From Sabulicella rubraurantiaca (GTDB lineage: Bacteria; Pseudomonadota; Alphaproteobacteria; Acetobacterales; Acetobacteraceae), in the NCBI RefSeq assembly GCF_017355885.1, contig NZ_JAFEUU010000011.1, positions 1-64,000 of the forward strand: a DNA stretch of 64,000 nt, written 5' to 3'. Both the position numbers and the translations under genes were made by a program. A model generated the notes under the pieces. The model searched no databases. It was not told where the DNA came from and was given only the letters and a program-made list of their open reading frames with translations. Numbering within the stretch: the stretch's first letter is position 1; every line of letters begins with the position of its first letter. This document shows positions 14,404 through 25,191 of this stretch, piece after piece.

Positions 14404-15120
14404 ATGACCGAGACGGGCAACAGGGGCACCACCGCCGCCCCCGGGGAAATCGCCAAGTTCGATGCCCTTGCGCAGGATTGGTGGGACCCGCGTGGCCCGA
14501 TGGCACCGCTTCATGCCATGAATCCGGCCCGCATGGGCTGGGCGGCCGCGCGGCTGGGCCGCCTGGAGGGGCTGCGGGTTCTGGATGTCGGCTGCGGGGC
14601 GGGGCTTGCCTCGGAATGGCTCGCCCGGCGTGGCGCCACCGTCACCGGGCTGGACGCGGCCGGGGCGGCGCTGGAAGCGGCGCGGCGCCATGCGGCGGAG
14701 GGCGGGCTTACGATCAACTATATGGATGGCCGGCCCGAGGATCTGGAGGGCGGGAGCTTCGACGCCGTGCTTGCCCTGGAGGTGGTGGAGCACGTGCCGC
14801 CGGCCGAACGCGCCCTCTTCTGCGCCTCGCTGGCCCGGCTGGTGCGGCCGGGCGGGGCCGTGATCCTTTCGACCCTGAACCGGACGCCGCGGGCCTGGGT
14901 GACCGCCAAGCTCGGCGCCGAGTACCTTCTGCGTTGGCTCCCGCGCGGTACGCATGACTGGCGGCTCTTCCCTCGCCCGGCGGAACTGGCCGGGCTGCTG
15001 CGCGGCGCCGGGCTGGTCGTGGAGGACACCGCCGGGTTGTCCCCGCGCCTGGGCGGGGGCTTCGCGGTCACGCGGGACATGGCGGTCAACTACATGATGG
15101 CGGCCCGCCGCCCGGGCTGA
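14404..15120 (+). CDS. ubiG: ubiquinone biosynthesis O-methyltransferase UbiG
   Basis: UbiG performs both O-methylations in ubiquinone synthesis at the inner membrane. The 238-residue protein has the family N-terminal block with WWDPRGPMAPLHAMNPAR, SAM motif I VLDVGCGAGLASEWLARRG near residue 60, and post-motif EVVEHV. The C-terminal part includes GGFAVTRDMAVNYMMAA, typical of UbiG. It stands alone between the divergent lysC and the convergent ccmB. Confidence 0.94.
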   Translation: MTETGNRGTTAAPGEIAKFDALAQDWWDPRGPMAPLHAMNPARMGWAAARLGRLEGLRVLDVGCGAGLASEWLARRGATVTGLDAAGAALEAARRHAAEGGLTINYMDGRPEDLEGGSFDAVLALEVVEHVPPAERALFCASLARLVRPGGAVILSTLNRTPRAWVTAKLGAEYLLRWLPRGTHDWRLFPRPAELAGLLRGAGLVVEDTAGLSPRLGGGFAVTRDMAVNYMMAARRPG

Positions 15121-15129
15121 GCTCTGCCT

Positions 15130-15780
15130 TCAGTCGCTCCGCAGCGCCGCGCCTGCCGCAAGGGGCGCCAAGGGAAGGGCCAGGGCGAGCAGCGCCGCCT
15201 CCAGCAGCAGGAAGGGTCGTGCTTCCAGCCCGCTGACCGCGGCCTCGATTGCCGCGGCGCCGAAGATGACGACGGGGATGGCCAGTGGTAGGACCAGCAG
15301 GGGAAGGAGCACCCCGCCGCGCCGCGCGCCCAGGGTGAGCGCCGCCCCCGCCGTTCCCAGCGCCGAAAGCAGCCCAGAAGCCAGGGACAGGGACAGGGCG
15401 GCCGTGCCCCAAGCCTCGACCGGAAGGTTGAGCAGTGCGGCCGCCACCGGCGTGGCCGCGACAAGGGGCAGGCCGGTGGTCAGCCAATGCGCCAGCGCCT
15501 TCACCGCCGCCAGCTGCGCCGGGTGCAGACCGGACAGGAGAAGCTGGTCCAGCATCCCGTCCTCCGCATCGGCGCCGAAGAGCCGGTCAAGCGGCAGCAG
15601 CGCCGCCAGCAGCGCGGCCGCCAGCAGCGCGCCGGGTGCCAGCCGCGCCAGCAGCTCAGGCGACGGCCCCACGCCAAAGGGAAACAGCGCCGAAACCAGC
15701 ACGAAGAACAGCACGGCCGAGAGCGTGTCCGCCGGGTGCCGCAGGGCCAGGCGAAGCTCGCGGGCCAGAAGCGGGATCAC
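15130..15780 (-). CDS. ccmB: heme exporter protein CcmB
   Basis: CcmB is the membrane subunit of the CcmAB(CD) transporter used in System I cytochrome c maturation. The 216-residue product starts with GTG (VIPLLARELRLALRHP, the conserved N-terminal helix) and shows about six hydrophobic segments. The start overlaps the ccmA stop as GTGA, so the two are coupled. ccmC and ccmD, which usually follow, are not present; the next gene is the convergent ubiG. Confidence 0.92.
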   Translation of the reverse strand: MIPLLARELRLALRHPADTLSAVLFFVLVSALFPFGVGPSPELLARLAPGALLAAALLAALLPLDRLFGADAEDGMLDQLLLSGLHPAQLAAVKALAHWLTTGLPLVAATPVAAALLNLPVEAWGTAALSLSLASGLLSALGTAGAALTLGARRGGVLLPLLVLPLAIPVVIFGAAAIEAAVSGLEARPFLLLEAALLALALPLAPLAAGAALRSD

Positions 15781-16403
15781 AGCCGGATCTCCCGCGCATC
15801 CGGCAGCGGCAGCGGCAGGTGCGTCGCGGCGAGGACGATTCCGCCCCTCTCCCGGTGCGCTGCCAGCAACGGGCCGAGCAGCGCCACGGAATCGGAGTCC
15901 AGCCCAACGGTCGGCTCGTCCAGCAGCCAGAGTGGCGCGGGCGCCAGCGCCAGCCGCGCCAGGGCGAGGCGGCGCTTCTGGCCGGAGGAGAGGACCCGCG
16001 CCGGAAGCTCCGCAAGCGGCGCGAGGTTGAGCGCCGCCAGCGCCATCCCCACATCTCCTCCATGCAGCCGGGCGAAGAGGGCAAGATTCTCCCGCGCGGA
16101 GAGGCTGGGCTTCAGCGCATCCTGGTGGCCGAGGTATCGCAGCCGGGCACCGTGGGACGGACGGTCGGCCAGGGCATCCTCGCCCTGCCAGAGCACCCGT
16201 CCCTCGGCCGGCGGGACCAACCCGGCCAGGACCCGCAGCAGCGATGACTTGCCGGCCCCGTTCGCCCCGGTGAGCAATGCAGCCTCCCCGGGGGCGAGGG
16301 CGAAGCTGATGCCTGCGAAGACGAGGCGCTCTGCGCGCCAACAGGCCAAGTCTTCCGCTTGCAGCAGGCGCGCCTCCGATGCCTTGGGGATGGTTGCCCT
16401 CAC
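15777..16403 (-). CDS. ccmA: heme exporter ATP-binding protein CcmA
   Basis: ABC ATPase of the cytochrome c maturation system, which drives release of holo-CcmE. From a GTG at 16403 it is 208 residues, close to the family's 200-210. Visible motifs are Walker A GANGAGKSSL, the ABC signature LSSGQKRRLALARL, Walker B LWLLDEPTVGLD and the switch histidine in ATHLPL. An ATG at 16469 in the same frame would add 22 residues with no family match and run into the acnA start region, so I prefer the GTG. Confidence 0.9.
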   Translation of the reverse strand: MRATIPKASEARLLQAEDLACWRAERLVFAGISFALAPGEAALLTGANGAGKSSLLRVLAGLVPPAEGRVLWQGEDALADRPSHGARLRYLGHQDALKPSLSARENLALFARLHGGDVGMALAALNLAPLAELPARVLSSGQKRRLALARLALAPAPLWLLDEPTVGLDSDSVALLGPLLAAHRERGGIVLAATHLPLPLPDAREIRL

Positions 16404-16474
16404 GGCCCGGGGGCCAATGGACCATGAAGCTTCGCCATGCTTAAAGGCGGGGCGCAAGAGTGGGGACACTTCAG

Positions 16475-19171
<2,697 letters not shown>

Positions 19172-19222
19172 CGCAACCGGGAGGGGGTTTGCCCCCTCCT
19201 CCTTGCTTCTGCGAGCACAAAA

Positions 19223-19246
19223 AAAGGGGGCCGCAAGGCCCCCTTT
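19223..19246. terminator. bidirectional hairpin terminator between acnA and rplI
   Basis: A perfect 10-bp stem AAAGGGGGCC / GGCCCCCTTT closes on a GCAA tetraloop (19233-19236). The stem has an A run on one side and TTTCCTTTT on the other, so it can act as an intrinsic terminator for both converging genes: acnA (ends 19171) and rplI (ends 19282). This is the clearest terminator in the window. Confidence 0.88.
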
Positions 19247-19281
19247 CCTTTTGGGCGTTGCCCCGTTTCCGGGGCCGCTCC

Positions 19282-19833
19282 TCACTCGCGCGTCGCGGCG
19301 CCCAGCTCGGCGACCAGCTCGTCCTCGAGGGTGATCTCCTCCTCGCGCACGATCTCCTCGCCACGGGCCTGCTTCTCCGCCTCTTCGGGGGAGCGGGCGA
19401 CGTTCACCGTGACCGGCAGCAGCACCTCGGGGTGCAGCTCCACGCGCACCGTGGACAGGCCGAGCATCTTGATCGGCTGCTCCAGCAGAACCTGGCTGCG
19501 GCTGACCGTAAGGCCGGAGGCCTTGCAGCCCTCGGCGATGTCGCGCGCGGACACGGAACCGTAGAGGTTGCCGCTCTCGCCGGCGGAGCGGATCAGGACG
19601 ACCGACAGGCCCTCCATGCGCTCGGCCACGCGCTCGGCCTCCTCGCGGCGCTTCAGGTTCTGTGCCTCGAGCTGGGTACGGTCCTGCTCGAACTTGGCGA
19701 TGTTCGCCTTGGTGGCGCGGATCGCCTTGCCCTGGGGCAGGAGGAAGTTGCGCGCGTAGCCGGGCTTCACCTTCACCAACTCGCCCATCTGGCCGAGCTT
19801 TTCCACGCGCTGCATCAGAATCAGGTCAATCAT
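19282..19833 (-). CDS. rplI: 50S ribosomal protein L9
   Basis: L9 binds 23S rRNA near the base of the L1 stalk. The product (183 residues from the ATG at 19833) opens with the family pattern [20 protein letters not shown] and contains [17 protein letters not shown] long connecting helix follows at about 45-75, then the C-terminal domain. An acidic tail of about 30 residues, rich in Glu, extends beyond the usual 148-150 residues. A GTG one codon upstream is also possible. It is the last gene of the rpsF-rpsR-DUF2232-rplI operon. Confidence 0.95.
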   Translation of the reverse strand: MIDLILMQRVEKLGQMGELVKVKPGYARNFLLPQGKAIRATKANIAKFEQDRTQLEAQNLKRREEAERVAERMEGLSVVLIRSAGESGNLYGSVSARDIAEGCKASGLTVSRSQVLLEQPIKMLGLSTVRVELHPEVLLPVTVNVARSPEEAEKQARGEEIVREEEITLEDELVAELGAATRE

Positions 19834-19846
19834 CACACGTCTCGCA

Positions 19847-20746
19847 TCAGGTTGGGGGCGGCGCGCGGCGCCGCCGGATCTGTTCGAAAAGGCCCAGGCC
19901 GACCATCAGCGGGGCCATGACTTGCAGGAACAGGAGCATGAGCAGGTAGAAGCCCACCAGGAACGCCATGCGCGCTGGCCGGTCCCGCAGCCGCTGGTGC
20001 ACCGCCGCCACGCCGAGCAGCAGGAAGGGCACCAGCAGGATCAGCAGCACCGACAGCGGCACCGCCCCGCCCACGGCGAGCAGCCCGCCGAGGGCCAGGC
20101 CCGGCAGCAACAGGTACCAATCCGGCACCCGCAGCGTTTCCGCCGGCGGCGAGGAATGGAGGGCAAGCCCCCGGCGCTCCAGGATGCGCTGCGCGATCAG
20201 GCCGTTCACGACCATGGTCAGCGCCATCCAGAACCCGGCCGCGGCCGCCTTCACCCGCGCCACCTGCTCGACCATGCCTTCCGGCAGGGCCACGCCCATG
20301 CGCTGCGTGCCAAGCGCCACTGCCTCGCGCATCGCCCCTTCAAGATCGGGGATCAGCGCCGCGAGGGCCAGGACGATGGCGGCCGGCCAGATGCCCAAGA
20401 GGGCCAGAGGCAAGGCCAGGTCCATCCGTCCCGGCTGCTGTGCCGCCCCCACCAGCAGCGCCGCCGGCAAGCCGAAGGCGAAGAAGTAGATGGCGAGGCC
20501 CAGCAACGGGCTCAGCAGCAGGAGGCTCAGCGAGGCAACGATCACCGCGAAGGCGGCAGCGCGCGCCCCGAAGCCAAGCCCCGCCAGCAGCAGCGGCAGG
20601 GGCGTGACCCAGAGCAGCACCCCGCCCAGCGGCAGGCCGCGCATGGCCCAGAGGGCGCACAGCGCAGAGCACGCGCCCGCGGCCAAAGCCGCCGGCGTCG
20701 CGGCGGAGACCGAAGCCCCGCCCTGCCCTGTGCCGTGGCCGCTCAC
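19847..20746 (-). CDS. DUF2232 integral membrane protein
   Basis: The 299-residue product (GTG start) is very hydrophobic, with about eight likely membrane spans and little extracytoplasmic sequence. DUF2232 proteins are often encoded between rpsR and rplI in alphaproteobacteria, as here. No function is established; the fold resembles small-molecule transporter or YybS-like membrane proteins. It shares the operon with three ribosomal protein genes, so expression should follow growth rate. Confidence 0.8.
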   Translation of the reverse strand: MSGHGTGQGGASVSAATPAALAAGACSALCALWAMRGLPLGGVLLWVTPLPLLLAGLGFGARAAAFAVIVASLSLLLLSPLLGLAIYFFAFGLPAALLVGAAQQPGRMDLALPLALLGIWPAAIVLALAALIPDLEGAMREAVALGTQRMGVALPEGMVEQVARVKAAAAGFWMALTMVVNGLIAQRILERRGLALHSSPPAETLRVPDWYLLLPGLALGGLLAVGGAVPLSVLLILLVPFLLLGVAAVHQRLRDRPARMAFLVGFYLLMLLFLQVMAPLMVGLGLFEQIRRRRAPPPT

Positions 20747-20761
20747 GCCACCCGGTCCTGC

Positions 20762-21043
20762 TCAGTCGTTGATCACGTAGGGCAGCAGGGCCAGGAAGCG
20801 GGCGCGCTTGATGGCCTGGGCCAGCTCACGCTGCTTCTTGCCGCTGACCGCGGTGATCCGGGCCGGAACGATCTTGCCGCGCTCGCTCAGGAAGCGAGAC
20901 AGGAGGCGCACGTCCTTGTAGTCGATCTTCGGCGCGTTCGGGCCGGAGAACGGGCAGGACTTCTTGCGCCGGTAGAAGGGCCGGCGGGCGCCGACGGCCG
21001 CGCGGCGGTTGGCGATGTTCGGTTCGGCGGTGGTCTCGCTCAT
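20762..21043 (-). CDS. rpsR: 30S ribosomal protein S18
   Basis: S18 pairs with S6 on the platform of the small subunit. The 93-residue protein has the family core [33 protein letters not shown] and [21 protein letters not shown]. It has an N-terminal extension of about 20 residues, common in alphaproteobacteria. It begins 4 bp after rpsF. Confidence 0.97.
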   Translation of the reverse strand: MSETTAEPNIANRRAAVGARRPFYRRKKSCPFSGPNAPKIDYKDVRLLSRFLSERGKIVPARITAVSGKKQRELAQAIKRARFLALLPYVIND

Positions 21044-21047
21044 GCTC

Positions 21048-21515
21048 TCAGACCTCCTCGTTCAGGTTCATGTCCATCTCGTCCCGCGGGCGGGCGCGGA
21101 ACTCCTCGCGGTCGTCGCCGCGGGAACCGCCACGGCCCGAGGCGAAGCGCCCGGCGGGCTTCGGCCCGCGGAAGCCGCGCTCACGCTCGTCGCCGCGCTT
21201 GGCGAGGATGGCGGAGGGCTCGTCGCTGATGGACTCGATGCGGATGGTCATCTCACGCAGCACGTCCTCGTTCAGGCCAAGCTGGCGCTCGACCTCCTGC
21301 ATCGCGGCGGGCGGCGCCTCGATGCCGAGGAGCATGTAGTGCCCCTTCCGGTTCTTCTTCACGCGATAGGCGAGGCCGCGCAGGCCCCAGTATTCGCGCT
21401 TCTTTACCTCGCCACCAGCCTCGCCGATGACGGTGGCCACGGACTCGGCGATCGCCTCGACCTGCTGCTGGGTGACGTCGTTGCGCGCGATGAACACGCA
21501 TTCGTAGAGCGGCAT
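21048..21515 (-). CDS. rpsF: 30S ribosomal protein S6
   Basis: S6 binds S18 and the central domain of 16S rRNA. The product is 155 residues from the ATG at 21515, which has a clear CAGGGAGACAGC ribosome site; the frame is open 18 codons further up but that stretch has no family match. The S6 fold covers about 1-100 ([14 protein letters not shown] at the start). A tail of about 50 residues, rich in Arg, Gly, Asp and Glu, follows. It is the first gene of the ribosomal operon. Confidence 0.96.
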   Translation of the reverse strand: MPLYECVFIARNDVTQQQVEAIAESVATVIGEAGGEVKKREYWGLRGLAYRVKKNRKGHYMLLGIEAPPAAMQEVERQLGLNEDVLREMTIRIESISDEPSAILAKRGDERERGFRGPKPAGRFASGRGGSRGDDREEFRARPRDEMDMNLNEEV

Positions 21516-21666
21516 GCTGTCTCCCTGTGGATGCTCAGCCCTGGCGGCCCTCGGGATGAGGGCGCGCAAACGGGCATAGCCGCGGGCGTGCCACGCCGGC
21601 GGCAGGGTGGCGGGGGTTAATCACAGCCGGGACGCGGTGTCCATGGCGGCTTTCGCCGCCCTGCCC

Positions 21667-22185
21667 TCACAGAACGGAATAGGCCGCGCGGGACAGGGCC
21701 TGGAGGGTGGCGGAAGCCTCGGTCCCGGAAGGGAGGGTCACGCGCAGCTTCACCGTCCAACCCGCGGACTGTCCCACGCAGGCATAGGTATCCGCCGCCT
21801 GACCGCCCGCGAAGCGCTGCTCGGCCACGAGGCAGCGCGCGCCGGTGAGGAGCGAGCCCCACTCGCGCGGCGCACTCACCGTGTATTGCCGCATAGCGCC
21901 CAGGGAGCGGATATCCTCCTGGGTCCGGGCGAGTTCGGCCTCCACCGTGGTCGCCCGGCGATACAGGTAGACCGTCGCCACGCCCGGGCCGGAAGGCGGG
22001 CGGTATTCCGCCGCCGCGCCCAGCCCGGCACCGCCGGGGCGCGATTCGAGGTCCGTGACCCCGCGCTTCAGCCATCCGGCGGCCTCTGCCGGAAGGCGGG
22101 ACGCGAGTTCCGCTGGGGCTTGAGCAAAGGCCGGCGCGGCGGCCAGGAGCATCATCGCGGGAAGGAGGGGTCGCATCGCAGCCAT
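21667..22185 (-). CDS. secreted hypothetical protein
   Basis: The 172-residue product has a clear signal peptide (MAAMRPLLPAMMLLAAAPAFAQ, cleavage likely after AFA) and a mature part of about 150 residues. Two cysteines in the second half (GARCLVAEQ and TYACVGQ) may form a disulfide. I do not recognise a family. It diverges from the EEP-family gene over 20 bp, so the two probably share a promoter region, and both products are exported. Confidence 0.65.
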   Translation of the reverse strand: MAAMRPLLPAMMLLAAAPAFAQAPAELASRLPAEAAGWLKRGVTDLESRPGGAGLGAAAEYRPPSGPGVATVYLYRRATTVEAELARTQEDIRSLGAMRQYTVSAPREWGSLLTGARCLVAEQRFAGGQAADTYACVGQSAGWTVKLRVTLPSGTEASATLQALSRAAYSVL

Positions 22186-22205
22186 CCTAACGCCAGGATG
22201 CCCGC

Positions 22206-23078
22206 ATGAGTCGCGCCTTCCCGCTCCTTCTCCTCATCCTCCTCGCGCTTCCAGCCCAGGCGGCAGAGATCAAGCTCGCCACCTGGAACATCGCCTGGCT
22301 GACCCTGCGCCCGGCTGGCGACCCGGCCCTGCCGCGCGACCTCGCTTCCCGCGATGCCGCCGACTGGCGCCGCCTCGCCGAATATGCGCGGCGGCTGGAG
22401 GCGGACATCCTGGCGGTGCAGGAGGTGGATGGGCCCGAAGCCCTGGCGCGCCTCCTGCCCGAGCGCGACTACGCCTTCTTCTTCGCGCGGGAAGCGGATG
22501 TGCAGCGCACCGGCTTCGCCGTGCGGCGAAGCCTGCGCGCGGTGCAGAACCCGGATCTGGAGGATCTGGACGTCGCGCCGCAGGCCCGCTTCTCGCTCCG
22601 CCGCGGCACGGATGTAACGGTGTTCCTGGACCGGACGCCGCTGCGCCTGCTCTCCGTCCACCTCAAGGCCGGCTGCCGGGAGGGGCCGATCGCGCCGTCG
22701 CGCGGCCAGGACTGCGAGGTTCTCGCCCGCCAGTCCCGCATCCTGGCCGACTGGGTGCGGGCGCGGCGGCAAGAGGGCATCGCCTTCGCCATCCTGGGCG
22801 ACTTCAACCGGCGCATGGATCACCCGCGCGACGACCTGACCGCCGCGCTCTCCGCCGAGGCGCCCCTCCTGCGCGCCACTTCCGGCGCCTCCAATCCCTG
22901 CTGGGCCGATGCGCGCGGTGGGCGGCCCTTCATCAGCCACCTTCTGCTCGGCGGCGGGGCGGAGCGCTTGGCGGTGCCAAGCAGCCTGCGCGTCATGGTC
23001 TATGCCGAGCGCGACCCGGCGATGCGCGACCGGATCTCCGACCACTGCCCGATCTCGGTGCGGCTGCGGCTTCCGTGA
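22206..23078 (+). CDS. exported endonuclease/exonuclease/phosphatase (EEP) family protein
   Basis: The 290-residue protein has a signal peptide (MSRAFPLLLLILLALPAQAA) followed by an EEP (DNase I-like) domain. Catalytic blocks are TWNIAWLT, ADILAVQEVD (metal-binding Glu), LSVHLKAGC, ILGDFNRRMD (Asp-Asn pair) and the final DHCPISV. The likely reaction is metal-dependent phosphodiester or phosphomonoester hydrolysis in the periplasm; the substrate is unknown. Its stop overlaps the start of the MFS gene by 4 nt. It heads a four-gene overlapping operon. Confidence 0.85.
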   Translation: MSRAFPLLLLILLALPAQAAEIKLATWNIAWLTLRPAGDPALPRDLASRDAADWRRLAEYARRLEADILAVQEVDGPEALARLLPERDYAFFFAREADVQRTGFAVRRSLRAVQNPDLEDLDVAPQARFSLRRGTDVTVFLDRTPLRLLSVHLKAGCREGPIAPSRGQDCEVLARQSRILADWVRARRQEGIAFAILGDFNRRMDHPRDDLTAALSAEAPLLRATSGASNPCWADARGGRPFISHLLLGGGAERLAVPSSLRVMVYAERDPAMRDRISDHCPISVRLRLP

Positions 23079-24313
23079 ACATCTTCCTGCGCGTCACCGC
23101 GCCCCTCGCCGCGATGAACTTCCTGAATCAGGCGAGTCGGGCGGTGCTGGCCGTGATCGGCCCGGCGCTCGCGCTGGAATTCGCCCTGTCGGCGAGCGAC
23201 CTCGGCCTGCTCGCGGCCGTGATGTTCATGGCCTATGCGGCGACGCAGCTTCCGGCCGGCCTCGCCCTCGACCTGTTCGGGGCACGGCGGGTCCAGGCGA
23301 CGCTGGCGCTGACTGCGGGGTCGGGATTTCTGCTCTGCGCCCTGGCGGAAGGGATCGGCACGGTGATGCTGGGGCGTCTCCTCACCGGTATCGGCATCGC
23401 TGCCGGCCTCACCGCCATGCTGAAGGCCAATACGCAGTGGTATCCGCGGCACCGCGTCGCCGCGATGACGGGCACAGCCCTGCTGATCGGCGCCATGGGC
23501 GGGATGTCGGTGACGCTGCCGCTTTCCACCTTGCTGCCCCTCATCGGCTGGCGCGGTGGCTTCGCCCTGCTGGCCGGGCTGTCACTCGTGGTAGCGCTAT
23601 GGATCTGGCTGTCCGTCCCCGACGCGCCGCCCGGCCAGGCGCGGCCCGCCGGCCGCTCCCTGGTGGCCGAGGCGCAGGCCTTCGGGCCGATCTTCCGCCA
23701 CCCGGCCTTCATCGGTCTCGTGCCGGCGGTCTGCGTCCTGTCCGCGATGAACTTCACCTATCAGGGGCTTTGGGCAGGGCCTTGGCTGCGCGATGTCGCG
23801 GGCCTGGGGGCCGATGCGCGGGCCGTCGTGCTCTTCGCTTATGCCGGGTGCATGGCGGTGGGCTCCTTCACGACGGGCCAGCTGGCATCCTGGGGGCAGG
23901 CGCGCGGGGCGCCTCCCATGCTCGTGCCCTTCCTGGCCATGGGGGTGCAGATCTCACTCCAGGCCGTCTTCGCCCTCGCTGCGCCTACGGGACTTGTGGC
24001 GCTTTGCCTGCTGTGGGGCCTGTTCGCGATGGCCGGGTCGGCGGGGCCTGCCGCCTATGCGGCGATCGGGCAGCGTTTCCCGGCTGAGCTGGCAGGGCGG
24101 GTCGCCACCGCGATCAACGCCGCCATGCTCTGCTTGGTCTTCATCCTCCAGTCGCTGATCGGGGCGGTGCTCGACCTCTGGCCGCGCACCGCGACGGGCG
24201 GCTGGGACCCGGCAGGGTATTCCTGGGCGCTGGCCTGCACCATCGCCCTGCACCTCCTGGCCCTGCTTTGGGCTTGGCGCGCCGCGCGCCGGGTGCGAGC
24301 CTCCGCGCCATGA
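23075..24313 (+). CDS. MFS transporter
   Basis: The 412-residue protein (GTG start overlapping the upstream stop as GTGA) has about 12 hydrophobic segments and a central loop near residue 190-205, the major facilitator layout. DLFGARRVQATLALTAG in the 2-3 loop resembles the MFS signature, and GRLLTGIGIAAGLTAM helix 4. The substrate is not evident. Coupling to an exported EEP hydrolase and PPK2 would fit uptake of a phosphate-ester product, but that is inference. Confidence 0.88.
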   Translation: MNIFLRVTAPLAAMNFLNQASRAVLAVIGPALALEFALSASDLGLLAAVMFMAYAATQLPAGLALDLFGARRVQATLALTAGSGFLLCALAEGIGTVMLGRLLTGIGIAAGLTAMLKANTQWYPRHRVAAMTGTALLIGAMGGMSVTLPLSTLLPLIGWRGGFALLAGLSLVVALWIWLSVPDAPPGQARPAGRSLVAEAQAFGPIFRHPAFIGLVPAVCVLSAMNFTYQGLWAGPWLRDVAGLGADARAVVLFAYAGCMAVGSFTTGQLASWGQARGAPPMLVPFLAMGVQISLQAVFALAAPTGLVALCLLWGLFAMAGSAGPAAYAAIGQRFPAELAGRVATAINAAMLCLVFILQSLIGAVLDLWPRTATGGWDPAGYSWALACTIALHLLALLWAWRAARRVRASAP

Positions 24314-25191
24314 AGATCGAGACCGCAGCGATGCTGCGCCGCTTCCGCGTCGAGGACGGGAAAGGCTTCGCCCTCAAGCAGCACGACCCCGCCGACCTTG
24401 CCGGGTCGGGGCTCGACAAGAAATCGGCGGAGAAGCTGCTGGCCAACGGGGTCGCGCGGCTCGCGGATCTGCAGGACATGCTCTACGCGCAGGATCGCTG
24501 GGGGGTGCTGTGCATCTTCCAGGCGATGGACGCGGCCGGAAAGGACGGAGCGATCAAGCACGTCTTCTCCGGCGTGAATCCGCAGGGCTGCCACGTCGCC
24601 AGCTTCAAGGCGCCCAGCGCGACCGAGCGCGACCACGATTTCCTCTGGCGCCACGCGGCCCAGCTTCCGGCGCGCGGCCAGATCGGCATCCACAACCGGT
24701 CCTGGTACGAGGAGGTGCTGGTGGCGCGCGTCCACCCGCGCATCCTGTCGGCGCAGAAATTGCCGCCGCGCCTCGTTTCCAAGGACATCTGGAAGGAGCG
24801 GCTGGAAGACATTGCTGCCTTCGAGCGCTACCTCGCCCGGCAGGGCATAACGGTGTTGAAATTCTTCCTCCACCTGAGCCCGGAGGAGCAGCGCCGCCGC
24901 TTCCTGTCGCGCATCGAGGAACCTGCGAAGAACTGGAAGTTCAGCCCCGCCGACGTGGCCGAGCGGCGCCATTGGGACAGCTACATGGCCGCCTATGAGG
25001 AGGCGATCACCCGCACCGCCGCGCCGCACGCCCCTTGGTTCGTGGTGCCGGCGGACCGCAAGTGGTTCACGCGCCTCGTCGTGGTGGAGGCGATCGTGGC
25101 GGCGCTGGAAGGGCTCGACCTCCACTACCCGGTGCTGGACGAGGCCGACCGGATGGCGCTGGCCGAGGCCAAGGCCGCGCTCGACTCATGA
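24310..25191 (+). CDS. ppk2: polyphosphate kinase 2 family protein
   Basis: PPK2 enzymes transfer phosphate between polyphosphate and nucleotides. The 293-residue single-domain protein has the Walker A-like QAMDAAGKDG at 71-80 and the family blocks NPQGCHVASFKAPS, HNRSWYEEVLVARVHP (Walker B region) and FFLHLSPEEQRRRF (lid). Length and motif set fit the single-domain AMP/ADP-phosphorylating classes. Which nucleotide it prefers cannot be read from sequence. The start ATG overlaps the MFS stop, and the end overlaps the GGCT gene, both as ATGA. Confidence 0.9.
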   Translation: MKIETAAMLRRFRVEDGKGFALKQHDPADLAGSGLDKKSAEKLLANGVARLADLQDMLYAQDRWGVLCIFQAMDAAGKDGAIKHVFSGVNPQGCHVASFKAPSATERDHDFLWRHAAQLPARGQIGIHNRSWYEEVLVARVHPRILSAQKLPPRLVSKDIWKERLEDIAAFERYLARQGITVLKFFLHLSPEEQRRRFLSRIEEPAKNWKFSPADVAERRHWDSYMAAYEEAITRTAAPHAPWFVVPADRKWFTRLVVVEAIVAALEGLDLHYPVLDEADRMALAEAKAALDS

